A DNA stretch of 7,256 nucleotides, from assembly GCA_030619245.1 (NCBI GenBank), contig JAUXBS010000057.1:1-7256 (forward strand), given 5' to 3'. The notes beneath the pieces are model-generated. The model made no database searches. It was not told the DNA's origin and saw only the letters and a program-made list of their open reading frames with translations. A program made the position numbers and the translations under genes. Origin of the DNA: Clostridia bacterium. GTDB taxonomy: Bacteria; UBA6262; WVXT01; JAUXBS01. Positions 6,541-7,256 of this stretch are shown in pieces; the first letter of the stretch is position 1, and every line of letters begins with the position of its first letter.

Positions 6541-6856
6541 AAGGCAAACCTGTAAGCCGAATCCTGTACCCTTGCGGGTGATGGTTATTTATCTGGGACC
6601 TGCGTTGCCGCAAGCCTCAAGCGACCTACCCAAAAGTTATAGCGGGGCGGGCTACCCCTCCTTTTCTATTTGGTCTTGCACCACGTAGAGATTGCCGCGT
6701 TTCACCCCTGTTACCCTAAAGGTAACAGGACTCGTCTCTGTGGCTCTAATCCTCTCCGGACGAACCGGAGGGCCTCCAGTTAGGAGGCTACGCTGCCCTG
6801 TGGAGTTCAGACTTTCCTCTCCCGGATGAACCGGAAGCAACCATCCGGTTTGCCTT
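6541..6856 (-). ncRNA. rnpB: RNase P RNA (class A, reduced)
   Basis: Catalytic RNA of RNase P, which trims tRNA 5' leaders. It is about 316 bases against 377 in E. coli. Helices seen on the minus strand: P1 (AAGGCAAACC at 6856-6847 with its complement at 6541-6550); P2 (6845-6839 with 6580-6586); P3 hairpin (6819-6837); the conserved GAGGAAAGTC...CTCCA block; P8 (6772-6788); P9 (6751-6771); the CACAGAGA block; P12 (6707-6729, 9 bp); AAGACCAAATAG; a P16/P17-like hairpin (6632-6665) whose GCCC loop can pair with GGGC of CAGGGCAG as P6; GGGTAG (6631-6626), which contains the GGU that binds tRNA CCA; P18 with a GCAA tetraloop (6599-6614); P19 (6569-6578); and the 3' AGATAAAT and GGCTTA blocks. 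Only about 41 bases separate P12 from the CCAAATAG block, so P13 and P14 look absent. The terminator follows directly. Ends are estimated from P1. Confidence 0.95.
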
Positions 6857-7256
6857 ATTTTTTCTTTTTTGCCGCGCTGTTCGCAAGCCTATCAGCTTCA
6901 GAATTATATTCCCGTAAAACGTGATTGTAACTTATCTTATCAAATTCTTCTTCAAGTTCCCTGACCAGTTGTACCTTCTCCTGCAATTTCTCATCCTTAA
7001 CGCGGTACTGCCCGTTTAACTGCCTTACCAGTAATTCCGAATCAGAGTATATCCTTACGCTCCTTGCAAGTTTAAGCACTTCCTTCATACCTTCAATAAG
7101 AGCAGTATATTCGGCAATGTTGTTGCTGGCCTGGCCAATGTACTTTGACAGTTTCCTTACTGTCTTACCTGCAGGGTCGCATATTACAATACCTATGCCC
7201 GCAGCTCCCGGGTTCGGTATTGCCGAACCATCTATATTAAGTTTATAAATACCGTC
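6855..7256 (-). CDS. rnhA: RNase HI family ribonuclease (5' end beyond the window)
   Basis: Endonuclease that cuts the RNA strand of RNA-DNA hybrids, removing R-loops and primers. The frame is open from 7256 to TAA at 6857-6855, giving 133 residues here; only a few N-terminal residues appear to be missing. Residues numbered from the edge: strand with NIDGSAIPNPGAAGIGIVI (7-25) and catalytic D9; NNIAEYTALIEG with E49; YSDSELLVRQLNGQYRVK with D72; LREYNSEADRLAN with D122; then a lysine-rich tail KKKK. These are the four D-E-D-D metal ligands. The NPG and QLNGQYRVK pattern and the lack of a basic protrusion are like the archaeal/YpdQ-type RVT_3 group rather than E. coli RnhA. A start at the internal ATG (7088) would drop D9 and E49, so it is wrong. 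The stop overlaps the 5' end of rnpB. Confidence 0.93.
   Translation of the reverse strand, partial: DGIYKLNIDGSAIPNPGAAGIGIVICDPAGKTVRKLSKYIGQASNNIAEYTALIEGMKEVLKLARSVRIYSDSELLVRQLNGQYRVKDEKLQEKVQLVRELEEEFDKISYNHVLREYNSEADRLANSAAKKKK
6903..6931 (-). promoter_or_regulatory. Candidate rnpB promoter inside rnhA
   Basis: On the minus strand GTTACA (6931-6926; 4 of 6 against TTGACA) and a perfect TATAAT (6908-6903) are 17 bases apart. Transcription would start near 6896, about 40 bases before the mature 5' end of rnpB, so a leader would need trimming. The sequence codes for part of RNase HI, so chance is possible; rnpB may also be read with rnhA. Confidence 0.45.

Noticed and set aside
6482..6688. 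Plus-strand reading frame starting at the terminator
   Set aside because: It runs through the terminator and antisense to rnpB, has no ribosome binding site and no recognisable family.
6751..6837. Repeated CCGG hairpins as possible mobile-element ends
   Set aside because: Both are structural arms (P3 and P9) of RNase P RNA and no transposase is present.
6652..6840. Minus-strand 62-codon reading frame
   Set aside because: It lies entirely within rnpB, whose helices and conserved blocks explain the sequence.
6855..7088. A 77-residue version of RNase HI starting at ATG 7088
   Set aside because: The frame stays open to the right edge and the upstream part contains catalytic D9 and E49.

Overview
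The window is almost entirely one strand (minus). It holds the front of a division and cell-wall (dcw) operon, preceded by two RNA-processing genes. Read in the direction of transcription (right to left) the order is: rnhA (RNase HI, its first few residues lie beyond the right edge), rnpB (RNase P RNA), an intrinsic terminator, the mraZ promoter and operator, mraZ, a small MerR-like DNA-binding protein, rsmH, ftsL, ftsI, murE and murF (runs off the left edge). There is no convincing plus-strand gene. Apart from the 214 bases between mraZ and rnpB, gaps between genes are no more than about 21 bases.

Organism: a bacterium of moderate GC content. MurE carries the DNPR signature of meso-diaminopimelate-adding enzymes. 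The division transpeptidase is short (566 residues) and has no PASTA tail, unlike the usual Firmicute or actinobacterial form, so a Gram-negative-type envelope is the better guess. RNase P RNA is of the ancestral A type but appears to lack the P13 and P14 helices. I cannot name the phylum; an uncultivated lineage is plausible.

How it works together: MraZ is the operon's repressor family and its three 10-bp direct repeats lie between a near-perfect sigma-70 promoter and the mraZ start. RsmH methylates 16S rRNA. FtsL and FtsI belong to the septal peptidoglycan machine. MurE and MurF make the pentapeptide precursor. From rsmH through murF the genes overlap by 4 to 23 bases, which suggests one mRNA with translational coupling.

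The least ordinary items are the 83-residue MerR-like gene set into the operon between mraZ and rsmH with the best ribosome binding site of the cluster, the reduced RNase P RNA with two near-identical hairpins, the butting of rnhA against rnpB, and a pair of overlapping opposed promoter-like elements before mraZ. I saw no defence system, mobile element, CRISPR array or tRNA gene.
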